This document shows positions 22,564-32,838 of a stretch of 64,000 nt of DNA, piece after piece (positions within the stretch are counted from its first letter, which is position 1; every line of letters starts with the position of its first letter). The DNA comes from Mucidula mucida (lineage: Eukaryota; Basidiomycota; Agaricomycetes; Agaricales; Physalacriaceae), in NCBI GenBank assembly GCA_015501055.1, contig JADNYV010000015.1:1-64000 (forward strand). The letters run 5' to 3'. The notes under the pieces are model-generated. The model made no database searches. It had not been told where the DNA came from and was given only the letters and a program-made list of their open reading frames with translations. The position numbers were made by a program, and so were the translations under genes.

Positions 22564-22571
22564 ACTGTAAG

Positions 22572-22909
22572 ATACCTACAATCAAAAGTGTGAGATACTT
22601 TACGGAGAGTACGGGTAAGCATGTCAACGTCCAACAAAAAAGCAATATCACTGCGCAGCAACCAAGAATCTAGACCCCCCAGCGCGGATGCTTCGTAACG
22701 AATGTGTGTGATTGGGTTCCAGTACGATACGTGGGTCCATGCAGATAATCTGTATAATAACAAGACAACGAAACTGAGATTAGAAAGACAATAATTAAAT
22801 GAACGGTGTACGCCACCACCAGGATGGAGAGTATGGTAACCTTTTGGTGAGAGCGTGTAGGGTATGACAATATGGGTAAGGGGGGGAATATGTACAAGAG
22901 CGGCGGGGA
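22572..22909. other. Intergenic; nothing recognised
   Basis: Between the right hAT target duplication and the stop codon of the surface-protein gene; probably includes its 3' UTR. Confidence 0.45.
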
Positions 22910-24108
22910 CTACCGTGCACCGCCGTACGCGTCATATGCCGCCTGTGGGCCTGGCGATGACCGCCCATACGCCATTTGAGGGCCCGGAGACGTTATACGC
23001 CCCATACCCATCCCATATGCCGCCTGAGGCCCTGGACTGGTACGACCGCCATAAGCAGCCTGAGGTCCAGGACTTGCGCGGCCTGCTAAACTAGGAGATG
23101 CACGTCCAGTATCAGCAGGATACGCTAGTGCTGCGCCAGGCCCGGGACTGGCACGTCCCATCTGGGTCATAGGGTAAATTTCACCACCCGCTCCCTGCTC
23201 GAACGTATTTGGTATGGGTCCGCGATAGGGATCGTAGTAAGCACCAGCGGCGTTGGGATCGTCGTGGTAAGGTAGTGGTTGGCCTGGGTTCAAGTGGGGT
23301 AAGGGCGGCACGGCGTATGGATCATTGTGAGCACCGAGATCTGGGGTAGAGTAATTGGTGCCGGTTTGGGAAGGTGCGCGGGAGAGGGAGACTTCTGAAC
23401 CCGTGTCGAAGCCAGCTCGACCGGTGTTGTGCGTGGGAAGGGGATGGGCGTCAACACCAGCGCCTCCATGAGCGTTAAGCTCGGGCCATTGTATGGCTTC
23501 ACCTAAACAGCAGGTTAGGATGTAACAAAACGAATAAATTTGAACATACTATCATCAAAGTCATTAAAGCGCTTTCTGGTAAACTTCCAGATAACAAAGG
23601 CAATAACGCCGAGCACAGCGACACCGCCTGCCACTGCGATACCGACAATAGAGCCTGTGCCCAGACCTGAATCATCATCGTTATCGGATGCCGAGCCACT
23701 CGACGCAGTGGACGATGCCGATGCAGACGTTCCTGTGGCCGCATTGGTGTTTGTTACGGTAATTGTTACATCCTCTCCTTGCGAGTTGGTGGTTACCACC
23801 TTGGAGGTGACCGGCGGCGGCGGGGTAGTAGAGGTGCTCGTAGCGGATGTTGGCTGCTGCGACGTCTGTTTATCAGTCGTCGATGTCGTGGACTGGGCAG
23901 TCGGCGTTGTCTTGTCTGTTGTCGTCGATGTGGATGAAGTGGAAGTGGTTGTTGTCGTCGCCTGGGTTGTTGTACCCCCTGTTGTAGTCGTTTCACCGCC
24001 GCCCTCGGGTATGCTGAGAGAGAGACCGCTCTGCCGTGGCTGCAGTGCTGCGTTGGCCAATGCAACGGCCAGGAGGCATGAAAGAAGGAGATTACGAGAC
24101 GGCTTCAT
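22910..24108 (-). CDS. Mid2/Wsc-like single-span cell-surface protein with repetitive tail (383 aa)
   Basis: Exons 24108-23550 and 23502-22910 total 1152 nt, joined FDDS to EAIQWPELN across a 47-nt intron. Residues 1-21 are a signal peptide (MKPSRNLLLSCLLAVALANA). Then comes a Ser/Thr-rich, mostly low-complexity ectodomain of about 130 residues, likely heavily O-mannosylated. One transmembrane helix follows (GIAVAGGVAVLGVIAFVIW), with a positive stop KFTRKR. The cytoplasmic tail of about 200 residues is Pro/Gly/Tyr-rich and contains at least five near-tandem GRASPGPQAAYG-type units. The layout matches fungal wall-stress sensors of the Mid2/Wsc kind, but the WSC cysteine domain is absent and the tail repeats are unlike yeast Mid2. 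Function is therefore an analogy, not an orthology claim. Confidence 0.82.
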
Positions 24109-24544
24109 GTGGGATGGGAATGCTCCGCAGAGACTCTAGGGTAATAAAAGGCTGTCGACGCCGTATATGGCGATGGGATGCGAACGCTGGACGTCGCCGT
24201 GAACGATGAGCAAAAGCGAAGACGGTGAAACGAGAAGGGCGGGTGTGACACCCAATACGCCGTCACACTTTTCCCATGTGGCACAGCCTCCCGACGGATA
24301 TGACCGCAGCATTTTTTGATGCACCGCTTCCTCGTCATGGCTGCATATGGCGAGTGTCCATTCCGCGCTGTCCAGCTCCCATGACACTCAGTAAGCTGGC
24401 ATTATCTGCACGAAATGGTCGTACGACCATGCCGCTCATCCACAAAGTTAAGTACCGCAAATCCGGTCCGCGTTTGTCATATCCGACATCTCCGTCGATC
24501 ACAGTTCTGTGGTTCAACTTTGACTATCGCCACACTTGCTCACT
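24109..24544. other. Promoter region between divergent genes
   Basis: Separates the minus-strand surface-protein gene from the plus-strand unknown gene. The overlapping open frames on both strands here have no family features. Confidence 0.4.
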
Positions 24545-25390
24545 ATGGCACATCATCTTCTGGCTGTTACCGTCTTACACATCTACCACTTCCTGCGCCG
24601 CGTCTGCCTCGCCATCTTCTATCCTTCTCTATCAAAAATAGATCCTTCCACCGTCGCCGAACCTGACATTGAGCGCGGATATCATCAAGTATCCCGTAAG
24701 CTCTTCTCGCCGGACCTATACATTTCGTTAACGGCGGGCATGACAGATGCAACTCGCGTACTAGACATCTCCTCGCCTAAACCCATCCAAGAAATACCCT
24801 CGTCCCCAAAACCAAAGCAAATCCATCACAGACGCCGCCGCTCAACCAGATGGTTCCCAAACATTCTCAAGAATCGCGCCACACAGACAGACATCGTAGC
24901 ACTTGTCCGCCAAGCGTTTGAAGACTGCCACGATGATGAGTACGAAGCGCGCGCCGTCTTTGACAGACAGTCCGCGTGGGGTACTATCAAGTCCCTTGTC
25001 ATTCATGATGAATTTTACGACGAGAGCTACGAAAACGTCCCGACAACGCCTACCTGGACTGAAGCGCTCCCGCCATACACCCATTCCACTCCTCCTTCTT
25101 CCGCCTTTGCAAAACTCGGATCTTTCTACACGCCATTCCCATGCACAAGTTCTGCTCCTAGCACTATTGTATCTCTGAGTAGCTGCGACACGACACAATC
25201 TCTTCCTGCCTTATTGTACCAGGCCAGCATGCCTTGTTTGCCGCTCTCGTTCTCGGCGCCGTCTCTAGCTTACTTTCAGGTGGATGCGCGGATGAGTACT
25301 TTGATGGAATCTCACGATGGGCTTGATGTGCCGGAGGAGATTGATGCTGATTGGTCGGACGTGCTCTCGTTGGATGCGTACGTGGTTTGA
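24545..25390 (+). CDS. Hypothetical protein (281 aa)
   Basis: Single open frame starting ATG at 24545 (MAHHLLAVTVLHIYHFLRR); the frame is open further upstream but only through a non-ATG codon. The N-terminus has a short hydrophobic segment. A basic stretch IHHRRRRSTRWFP follows, then an acidic segment (DDEYEARAVFDRQSAWG) and a Ser/Pro/Thr-rich region. The C-terminus is acidic and reads EIDADWSDVLSLDAYVV. I do not recognise a family. No intron is needed. The absence of stops over 282 codons and the absence of competing frames support it as a real gene. Fungi have many such orphan proteins. Confidence 0.6.
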   Translation: MAHHLLAVTVLHIYHFLRRVCLAIFYPSLSKIDPSTVAEPDIERGYHQVSRKLFSPDLYISLTAGMTDATRVLDISSPKPIQEIPSSPKPKQIHHRRRRSTRWFPNILKNRATQTDIVALVRQAFEDCHDDEYEARAVFDRQSAWGTIKSLVIHDEFYDESYENVPTTPTWTEALPPYTHSTPPSSAFAKLGSFYTPFPCTSSAPSTIVSLSSCDTTQSLPALLYQASMPCLPLSFSAPSLAYFQVDARMSTLMESHDGLDVPEEIDADWSDVLSLDAYVV

Positions 25391-26607
25391 TATCGCCTTG
25401 GTGGCGTCGGCTGGATACGTTACGGCTGCTTCCATTTTGTATTCAAGTTCTTCATTGTTGTAAATTTAAGCGATGTTCTTGTTCCTTGGTTTCAATACGA
25501 GATGCCTTCTAGGATAACGCCGTGACTATTCATTTCTTCGGAGGGACTGGACAGTTCTTGGAGGATAGAGAAGAAAGGTCCAACGAACACCTCGACGACG
25601 AGGATAGATTCAGGATGGCATTGGGATGGCACAATATAAAGTAGACATTCAAACTATTAACAGGAATGCACGAATAGGTCCACTAACATCAGTCAATTCC
25701 TCGCTCGGTAGGTGGATCACGACATACAGAATGTGATGTGCTTGTCACAAATGGCGGGATGGCGCACAAGAGCATTCGATTGCCCCGTCGCCGCTATATC
25801 ACTTGCGCGCGCTTTAATGCAATCATCCAGGCATCCAAAGGACCTGTCGAGCATGGGCTCGTTTCATCAATCAAAATGTTCCCACGATCAGACTCATCTT
25901 ACCCTAAACTATCAACGTCCTCTTAGCTCCTTGATTGTCGGTGATAAAAATCACCGTAGTACGCATCTTCATGTTGTAACATCGCGGATCCTCATGACAG
26001 ATGGTCATGGACACCTCCGCATTATGACGAGAATGTCATTTTGAACCTGATGCGCCGTAACTAATCGATTCCGTGTATGAGTTCAAGCTGTGCGTCTTTG
26101 GCATTTCCAAATCCAGGATATCGATTCAGGTCAATACTAGCCTAAGCTGTCATAATGACTAACAAGTGGTCCTCACTAGGCTTGTACGCTCAGGGCGAAT
26201 GACAAGTAAGTACCGTATATTGTCTCTATCATCCCTTCGCGCTCAACGAGTCTGAAGCAAAGCGCAGCATACCAAGTTCATTCGCATCATTTTCGATAGA
26301 CATCGGCAACAGTGATAGTAGACGTAAGTAACAGTGATAAGCAGACAAAGATCATGTTCCTCGGGGATGGCTGTGTCCTCCATTGCACCTCAGGCGGAAC
26401 GCGTTCCGCAAAAATGAGGCTCACACTTCCTCTTCGACAGGATCATAGCCTCCCAAATACACTGCTTCTAGCCCCGGGATTGCGTCTCCCGTAAGGGTTT
26501 TACGGTGGTGCGAAGACCTCGGATGCGCGTTCCATCATCATTCCTCCCTCGAACGGAAATGCTTTAAATACCGTCTGTCAAGCCGCCATTAATCCATCCC
26601 GCCCAAG
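25391..26607. other. Intergenic; nothing recognised
   Basis: About 1.2 kb with only short unsupported frames. A TTTAAATA stretch near 26564 lies about 40 nt before the start of the following gene and may be its TATA element. Confidence 0.4.
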
Positions 26608-27401
26608 ATGTCTCTGATCAAGATCCCATTCCTCCTAGCTCTCACAACCTGTGTGCATCTCGCCATAAACCCGCCGAACAAGGCGACCAAGACAGAGCAC
26701 TACACGCCCAAGAACAGCAGCTGGAGGACCGCCGAGTTTGCACTGGGCATCGTCTTCAAGTCGATGTTTCCTATCATCAACGTGAGTTCCAAAAAAATTT
26801 CTACGCCGGTTGATATTGAGCTTCTACTAACTGGCACTGTCGACAGGTAATATACTGGCTCGTCACCATCTGCGAATGCACCTCCATCCTCGCATGCACG
26901 TTTCCCTCAACACTTGGTTTCATCCTCCCGTACCTCTCCTTCACCCTCCCCACCACCATCACAGTGACACAGCCCACCCCGCTCTTCTTCATCTCCAGCA
27001 CCATCGGCATATTCGGGTGCATCCTCCGGCTCCTATGCTACCGCGAGATGGGCGCCATGTTCACATTCGAATTGGCACAACGCCAAGACCACAAGCTCAT
27101 CACCTCCGGCCCTTACGCTATCGTGCGGCACCCGTCCTATACGGGCTCAGTCCTAGCTTTCGCTGGATCAGTGGTGTCGTTGTTGGGCAGGAACTCGTGG
27201 TTGAGGGAGAGCGGCGCGTTAGGTACTGTCGGGGGAGCGGTGGTCGTGGGGTTTTGGCTCTCGGGGATGTCTGCGTTGACGGTTATTCTGGTGGCGGTTA
27301 GGGTGAGGGAGGAGGATGTGATGTTGAGGACGACGTTTGGGCCGGTGTGGGATAGGTGGGCGGAGAGGGTCCGTTATCGTTTGTTTCCGGGAGTTTATTG
27401 A
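26608..27401 (+). CDS. ICMT-like membrane methyltransferase, copy 2 (242 aa)
   Basis: Same family as 17374-18162. Exon 1 (26608-26781) is 174 nt, exactly the length of exon 1 in copy 1, and begins MSLIKIPFLLALTTCVHLAI. The intron is 65 nt, and exon 2 is 26847-27401. The signature reads FTFELAQRQDHKLITSGPYA, then IVRHPSYTG. A REEDVMLRTTFGPVWDRWAE block and a PGVY end follow. Several hydrophobic spans predict an integral ER membrane enzyme using S-adenosylmethionine. The middle (TFPSTLGFILPYLSFTLP) differs strongly from copy 1, so the two are not recent twins. No break seen; acceptor substrate unknown. Confidence 0.85.
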
Positions 27402-27529
27402 GTTAGAGACGGAGAAGTACTAATGTATATACCCAAAACACAGTGATCAATATCTACTTTATTTAAAGCTATTCTGTCTCGTCGTTACTGAGCCTACAGA
27501 ACTACTACGAGTCGGAGATCCGTCTAAAC

Positions 27530-28145
27530 ACGTAGCGGTTGAGCTACACTGGGACAACTTGCCTTTGGGAGCCTACAACCAGAAAGAAAAAATCTTCGAC
27601 GGACTCGATATGGCTACAGGGACATGGGGCGGCAGGAAGCAAAAAAAAAGTAGATGTCACGGCATAGCGCCTCTAGGTAACCGGTGAGCTATGTAGAGAC
27701 GGGAAGTGGGAGGAATAATGTGAGAAGTTGAGTGGTTCATTGGATATGCCAGTGACCGTAAAAAAGGGAATGGCGCGCCAAAGAATACACAATGTAGCCG
27801 CTGAGCTACACGGAGACGATGCTCAAGGTGTCCTGCTCCAACTGTTTTGAACAACTCCAGGTGCGGTTGGACGAAAGAATCGATCAGTACGAAGGGTAGA
27901 CAAAGCACGAAGAAAAGAATGCAACGACGTCGGAGCGTTGAGCTACACCAAGGCGGAGGGACTTGTGTTGGGAAGCCCATCCGGGGAGAAGCATCAAAAG
28001 GTCTTCCTCGCACCAACATAGTATTCACTGTCTGCAGCATGAGAAAAGACGAAGATGCATGGCGGTCGAACCTCCAAGATTTGCAAGAAAAAGGCGACCA
28101 GACAAAGAGAAACGGTACGATATAGCCGCTAAGCTACACCTCCGT
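27530..28145 (-). repeat. Five spaced tRNA-A-box-like hairpin motifs
   Basis: On the minus strand the motif GTGTAGCTCAGCGGCTAC and variants recur near 27535-27560, 27684-27697 (ATAGCTCACCGGTTAC), 27788-27808, 27930-27945 (GTGTAGCTCAACGC) and 28119-28136 (GTGTAGCTTAGCGGCTAT). Spacing is 110-190 bp. Three copies can form a 5-bp GTAGC/GCTAC stem. Each resembles the start of a tRNA (A box TRGCNNARYGG), but no copy shows a B box, T-arm or anticodon arm. T-runs follow several copies. They may be tRNA-derived remnants or small Pol III units; the rest of the 1.27 kb spacer 27402-28678 shows no gene. Confidence 0.45.
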
Positions 28146-28678
28146 GCATATGAGATTAGCGTGGGCGTCCGATTAAACAGGGCCAGCTGTGGATTTGGTT
28201 TAAAGAATGAACGAACAGAATTTTTTCCCACGATCTGTAGGAGGTCTAAAATCCCAGTATGGGTGACATATAGGGTAGAGTAAGGAGCTGAATGAATACC
28301 TCACAGTGACACGATAATAGAGAGTAACGAAAGACAAGACTTTCATATGTAGAGGTTTAAGCAGTGTAAGCGGAATGGAAGTAAACAAAGTATCGATATG
28401 CGGGATATGACCGTTGCAAACTGCGAGTGCCCTACGTGAGCGACGCGGTGCGGACACATATCCTGCTGCGATTGACAGGTGCACGGGCCCATCAGAACCT
28501 AGCGGTGAGAAGAGGAAAGACAGTGTGAAGAACTGTGCTCAATCGATTAGTAGTAGCCTTGCGTCAACATGAACCCGAATAAATCAATCGTGTTCACTCC
28601 ACAATATACATCTTTATTAAGGAGTGTGCGGGAACGAAACAGCCATCAAGCAAGCCATGCCCAAGTGTGCTAGCCAGG

Positions 28679-29623
28679 TCAGACGGCAATGGTGCAGCTC
28701 AACCCACAATGATCGCTCCAATGTTTATAGACGGGAGGCTCCAAGGGCCTAGGTAGCTCAAGGCTATCGGGATACAGGATCTCCATAGTCTTGACCTCCA
28801 CCCCTAGCATGGCGACCTTGTCCAACCTCTTTGGCTGCAGCCCGTCTTTCAGAATGGCGTGCGTGCCAACCCCCCAGGTGGCTCCGTTACTCTTGCCCAG
28901 CGCCACCCACGCGTCGACCAGCCCGTTCTGGGCAACAAGCTCGTGATCCTCGGAGCTAACGGAATTGAAGTCGCCTGCGATAATGCCACCAGCACACCCG
29001 CGCTCGCAGAGGACGGAGGCCAATATTATCATCTGCTCCGTGCGCTCGGACAGAGAATCAAAAGAGTCGAGGTGGGTGTTGATGAAGCGAACGACGGTAC
29101 CCGAAGCAGCGGGATGGGCAATCTCGACGCATAGCCCGTCTCTTCCAAACTTGCTCGGGAGCGCCACGCGAAAGACACCCTTAAGCGTCAGCCCTATTCC
29201 TCCATCGGTCGCTTCGACGAAGAGTTCCTTGGACAGCAGCGTCATGGTAGTAAAGGGCACGTCCTTAAAGGATGCAAGGTCCTCGGCGTCCGTCATTATA
29301 AAGCGGGTGCGTATTCTTTCGTCGTTGAGAAGAGAATTGCGGACATCAGTCGTGACCTCTTGAAAAAAGATAATATCGGGAGATTGGGATTTCTGGAGGA
29401 TACTGTCTAGGATGCACCGGGAGCGAATCACGGGCCTCGAGGTAAAGGCGTCGATGTTCCAGGACACGAGAGACAGCATCTGCCTCTTGACGTCGGGCGA
29501 AAGGAGAGCGTGGTCCTGGAATGCAAGGCTGTCCTTCTGTGCGGTGCTCAACGGCACTCTTACCCAGCGACGGGTAGACCGATTAAAGGCGGAAAGGGCG
29601 CGACAGGATCTCTGGATCAACAT
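28679..29623 (-). CDS. Endonuclease/exonuclease/phosphatase family protein, TDP2-like (314 aa)
   Basis: Single-exon frame of the EEP (exonuclease III/DNase I) fold. Motifs in order: VSWNID (metal-positioning Asn), FFQEVT (catalytic Glu), FINTHLDS (His), IAGDFNSV (Asp and Asn), RLDKVAM, and SDHCGL (the closing SDH with catalytic Asp-His). The WNID and QEVT forms resemble tyrosyl-DNA phosphodiesterase 2, which removes topoisomerase adducts from 5' DNA ends. The family also includes RNA and lipid phosphatases, so substrate is uncertain. The N-terminus (MLIQRSCRALSAFNRSTRRW) is basic and amphipathic and could be a mitochondrial presequence. Size fits a stand-alone EEP domain with no extra modules. 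Confidence 0.82.
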   Translation of the reverse strand: MLIQRSCRALSAFNRSTRRWVRVPLSTAQKDSLAFQDHALLSPDVKRQMLSLVSWNIDAFTSRPVIRSRCILDSILQKSQSPDIIFFQEVTTDVRNSLLNDERIRTRFIMTDAEDLASFKDVPFTTMTLLSKELFVEATDGGIGLTLKGVFRVALPSKFGRDGLCVEIAHPAASGTVVRFINTHLDSFDSLSERTEQMIILASVLCERGCAGGIIAGDFNSVSSEDHELVAQNGLVDAWVALGKSNGATWGVGTHAILKDGLQPKRLDKVAMLGVEVKTMEILYPDSLELPRPLEPPVYKHWSDHCGLSCTIAV

Positions 29624-30841
29624 GGTGGTCTGTTGGAAAGATTGGAAAGATCTGGAGCCTCTTGCTGAGACCCGCTAAGCCAGCATCGACCGTCCGCATA
29701 AATGCAACCTACAAAGGTTCACTAGATAACTTGCCTATAAAACCTTTGAAGAAATACCACAATCCAAGTACAAAGCCCATCGTCTGAGGTTCCTGCAGTA
29801 CGACCTTTCTTCAGCAAGCTTTCCAGCCGCATACATGCTCCGAGAGAATATGGCGTTAAAAGATAATTGTCAGGCTCGACCAGAACATGGAGCAGTTTTG
29901 GCGGAAAAGTCTTCATCGTTTTAGGCGTCGTAGTCGTGATGATGGTCAGAAGCAAGCAGCAGGGGACGACGGGCTTTGCTCCTGCCATCTCGTTAATCAA
30001 CAGATTATCACGCGTTTCGTCCTGCTGTAATAATCCCGACTATTCTACTTACTTCTGAAGGCTGTCCATTTCGCTAGTCGTACCAATATTACTAAGTTGG
30101 CGGCCAATGTGATCCCTCCATCACAATGTGTAGAAGTCCAAGCTGCGCTCGTTCAACTTTTGTCTATATCACATCGTGCTTTCAAATGCGCCGCCTTCGG
30201 TCTCCCCGGAACCCCGACCTTAACGCCGCTTGTCACATCGGTGACGATCTACACGCGAATCAGGGATATGTGAGAGGCAGTGTCAGCCTGCGGTTCTAAA
30301 TCAAGTGGTCCGTCGGGGTTTTATACCTTAGCTTTTTAGTTAGTGTAGGCGGAATCAAACATTGTAACAGTTTCGCGGATGTCCTAAATCCTAGAGGAGA
30401 TCTAAAAGAAGGACATCGGAAACAGGTTTAGCATGAAAACAATATTATTACCTCGCCATATGACTTTGTTCGGCACACTAGAGAAGTACAAACGAGCCAA
30501 GTATTTAAAACAAAGTAGAAATGTACCCAAATTGCATCGTATCGAGATATGGAAGGCGCCACATTTACAGAAGCATGTCGGACACCAATGATCGTTGTGA
30601 GTTGTAACGTCTCGCTAAAAATTATCATCTCAAGGAAAGGAAAGACGGGAACCGCAAACACCTCATCCAACTCGGTTCGACATATCAAGTTACACTGATT
30701 GCGTAGTTGTAGTATACACTGAGTTCTTGGTCATAATCAAACCGTTATACATACAGAAAGCAAAGCAGGAAAATAATAAATAACGAGAAGGAAAAAAAAA
30801 AAGTCAACAAAGGACACCTGTCCGAGACGATTCAACCTATA
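29624..30841. other. Intergenic; nothing recognised
   Basis: About 1.2 kb, AT-richer than its neighbours, with no supported gene. The right end likely includes the 3' UTR of the Crz1-like gene. Confidence 0.45.
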
Positions 30842-32838
30842 CTATAAACCAGACTCCCAATCCTCCATCTTCGGCATAAGCTCCATCTTCGGCTGCATCA
30901 GTGGTAGCGTCTGCCCCTTGCCCTCCAACAGCTTCGCACAATCCGCCCCGCCCTCACTCCGCAAATGTCGATTTAGAGCATCCATCCGCGCAAACGGTTT
31001 CTGACAGCCCTCGCATTGGAACGGCCGGTAATTAGAATGTAATTGTTCGTGCCGTTTACAATCATGCTGTCGAGCGAATCCCTTCCCGCACCCGGGCCAT
31101 GGACATAAAAAGGGTTTTTCTTCGTTATGTGATCGTATATGGCCTGCCAAAAATTTAGCACGCGCGTTCTAGACGCAAAATGAAAAACAAACCTTTCAGG
31201 TTGAAACTTCGCGTAAAGGTGCTCCCACATCCTGGAACAGGACAAACGAAGCTGGCCTCTTGCTTTCGCCTGTTGTGACTCGCCGCCTTTGTCCGTCCCG
31301 TAGTTACGTTTTGCTTGCTGACGTTAAGCGGGATAGCCTGACCTCCGACATTCACTTGCACCGGGAGCTCCTCGTACCTGCCCCGAGGAGAAACGTTCGG
31401 TGATGGATAAGGACTTGCGCGATTGCTGTTGGCCGGGCTAGCGTCGTGACTGCTGATTCCACGTTCGCTACGTGACCCACTTGAGGCTCGACGTACGTGT
31501 CGGCCACGTCCCATACCACCTTCCAAGCCCATCAGTGCTCCGCTCCCCATGTTGTTCATGTTCATGTTCATGCCCGGCGTGAGGAAGTTTCCGAACTGAT
31601 CTGGAGGCATCAGATATCCGCTAGCACCAAGATCATCACTCCGACTAGCCCGTAGGTGGCCGGGGCGGTTGCCAGCACTGAGCTCACTCCGCGACCTACG
31701 CAGTCCCACTGAATTTGAGTCGCTTGGTGAAAGGTATTGGCTGTCGTTAAAAGAATATGTCTGATCAGACACGGCTGACTCATCCTTGAATGAGCTGGAG
31801 ACTCCGCTCAGCCCGAGACCACCCCCACCCAGTCCTAATGTATCCCAGGTAGGATGTCCGCCAGGAGAAGAGTCTGACTTGCTGCGTGAGCGACCGGCGG
31901 TCGGCGGGATATATAGAGATGTAGATGATGGGGGTCGTGATGGGAAGCTGAATGGCTCCTGTTGCTGAGAGATCTGTTGTGTGGCGTTCTGCTGTCGTAT
32001 TGCAGGAGGAGCGGGGGAGGGAGTTGATTGATTCCACGTTGGTTGGCGTTGTTGTTGTCCTATTTGGCCACAGTTAGTTACGATCAAGACAAAAAATACT
32101 ATCGCCGAATGTTTCCGTGGCGAGAGCGGGCAGGGACTCACCCTGTCTCATGTAGAGGGTTCCGTTATTGTTGAGTCCACCGCTTACTGGGGTGGCGGGT
32201 ACTACCTGGAGACGTGGCCCTCCCGCTCCATCTCCGTCAGGCGCGTTGATAGACGGCGGCTGATAGCCAGCTTCATCATCCGGCATCATAAGCCGTGGTG
32301 GGCTAGGTCGGGCCTCTGTAGGTAGTGGATCGGTGCCCCAGTTGGGAGAGTGGTTGTTGAACGACATGTTCTCAAACGACTGCTGCACCTCAAGGCGTGG
32401 GGAAGCCTGTAAGCTAGCCGGGGCAATATGTGGCGAGCCGCCGTTGGATGAGGGCGATGAGTAGTCACCGTAAAGCGTGTTGGAGAACATTATATACTGG
32501 GGCGAGGCGTGGTCGAAATCTGACGGATTGTATTCCGACTGATAGTCGGGGTATAACAATAAAGAGGAATTCGTGGGGTCGTCCGAAAAGTCTAGGTCAG
32601 AGTATGCAGAGCCTGGGGAGCCTTGGATGGAGCCCGGACCCGAACCGTAGGATGGTGTGTGGGAAAAGCCGGCACCGGGAGGGGGAGACAAGATGTCGCT
32701 GAGTGGGCCGTCGATGTCGAAAACGTCGGCAAAGTGCGACGGTGGCGACGGCGGGATAAGGTCTATGTCGTGAAGCTCGATGCCTGAGCCAAAATGCGGG
32801 CTGTGCGTGTCGCCGGTGAGGAATTGGGAGTCGTCCAT
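30842..32838 (-). CDS. C2H2 transcription factor, Crz1-like (621 aa)
   Basis: Exons 32838-32142, 32059-31193 and 31143-30842 total 1866 nt. Junctions join MRQ-G to QQQRQPTW and NLKG to [10 protein letters not shown]. The long N-terminal region is Ser/Pro/Gln-rich and disordered, with acidic patches. Near the C-terminus are three fingers: [19 protein letters not shown] (then IRSH), [19 protein letters not shown] (then EQLH), and [19 protein letters not shown]. The order and the RQHD(C/R)KRHE and FARxDALxRH blocks are typical of Crz1-class factors. These are activated by calcineurin dephosphorylation and drive calcium and wall-stress genes. A calcineurin-docking PxIxIT-like site was not identified, so the name is a family call. 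The intron inside finger 1 lies between the Cys and His pairs, as in two other C2H2 genes here. Confidence 0.85.

Noticed and set aside
23540..24139. 199-codon open frame on the plus strand
   Set aside because: Antisense shadow of the Ser/Thr-rich ectodomain of the Mid2-like gene; valine-rich composition comes from complement of Thr codons.
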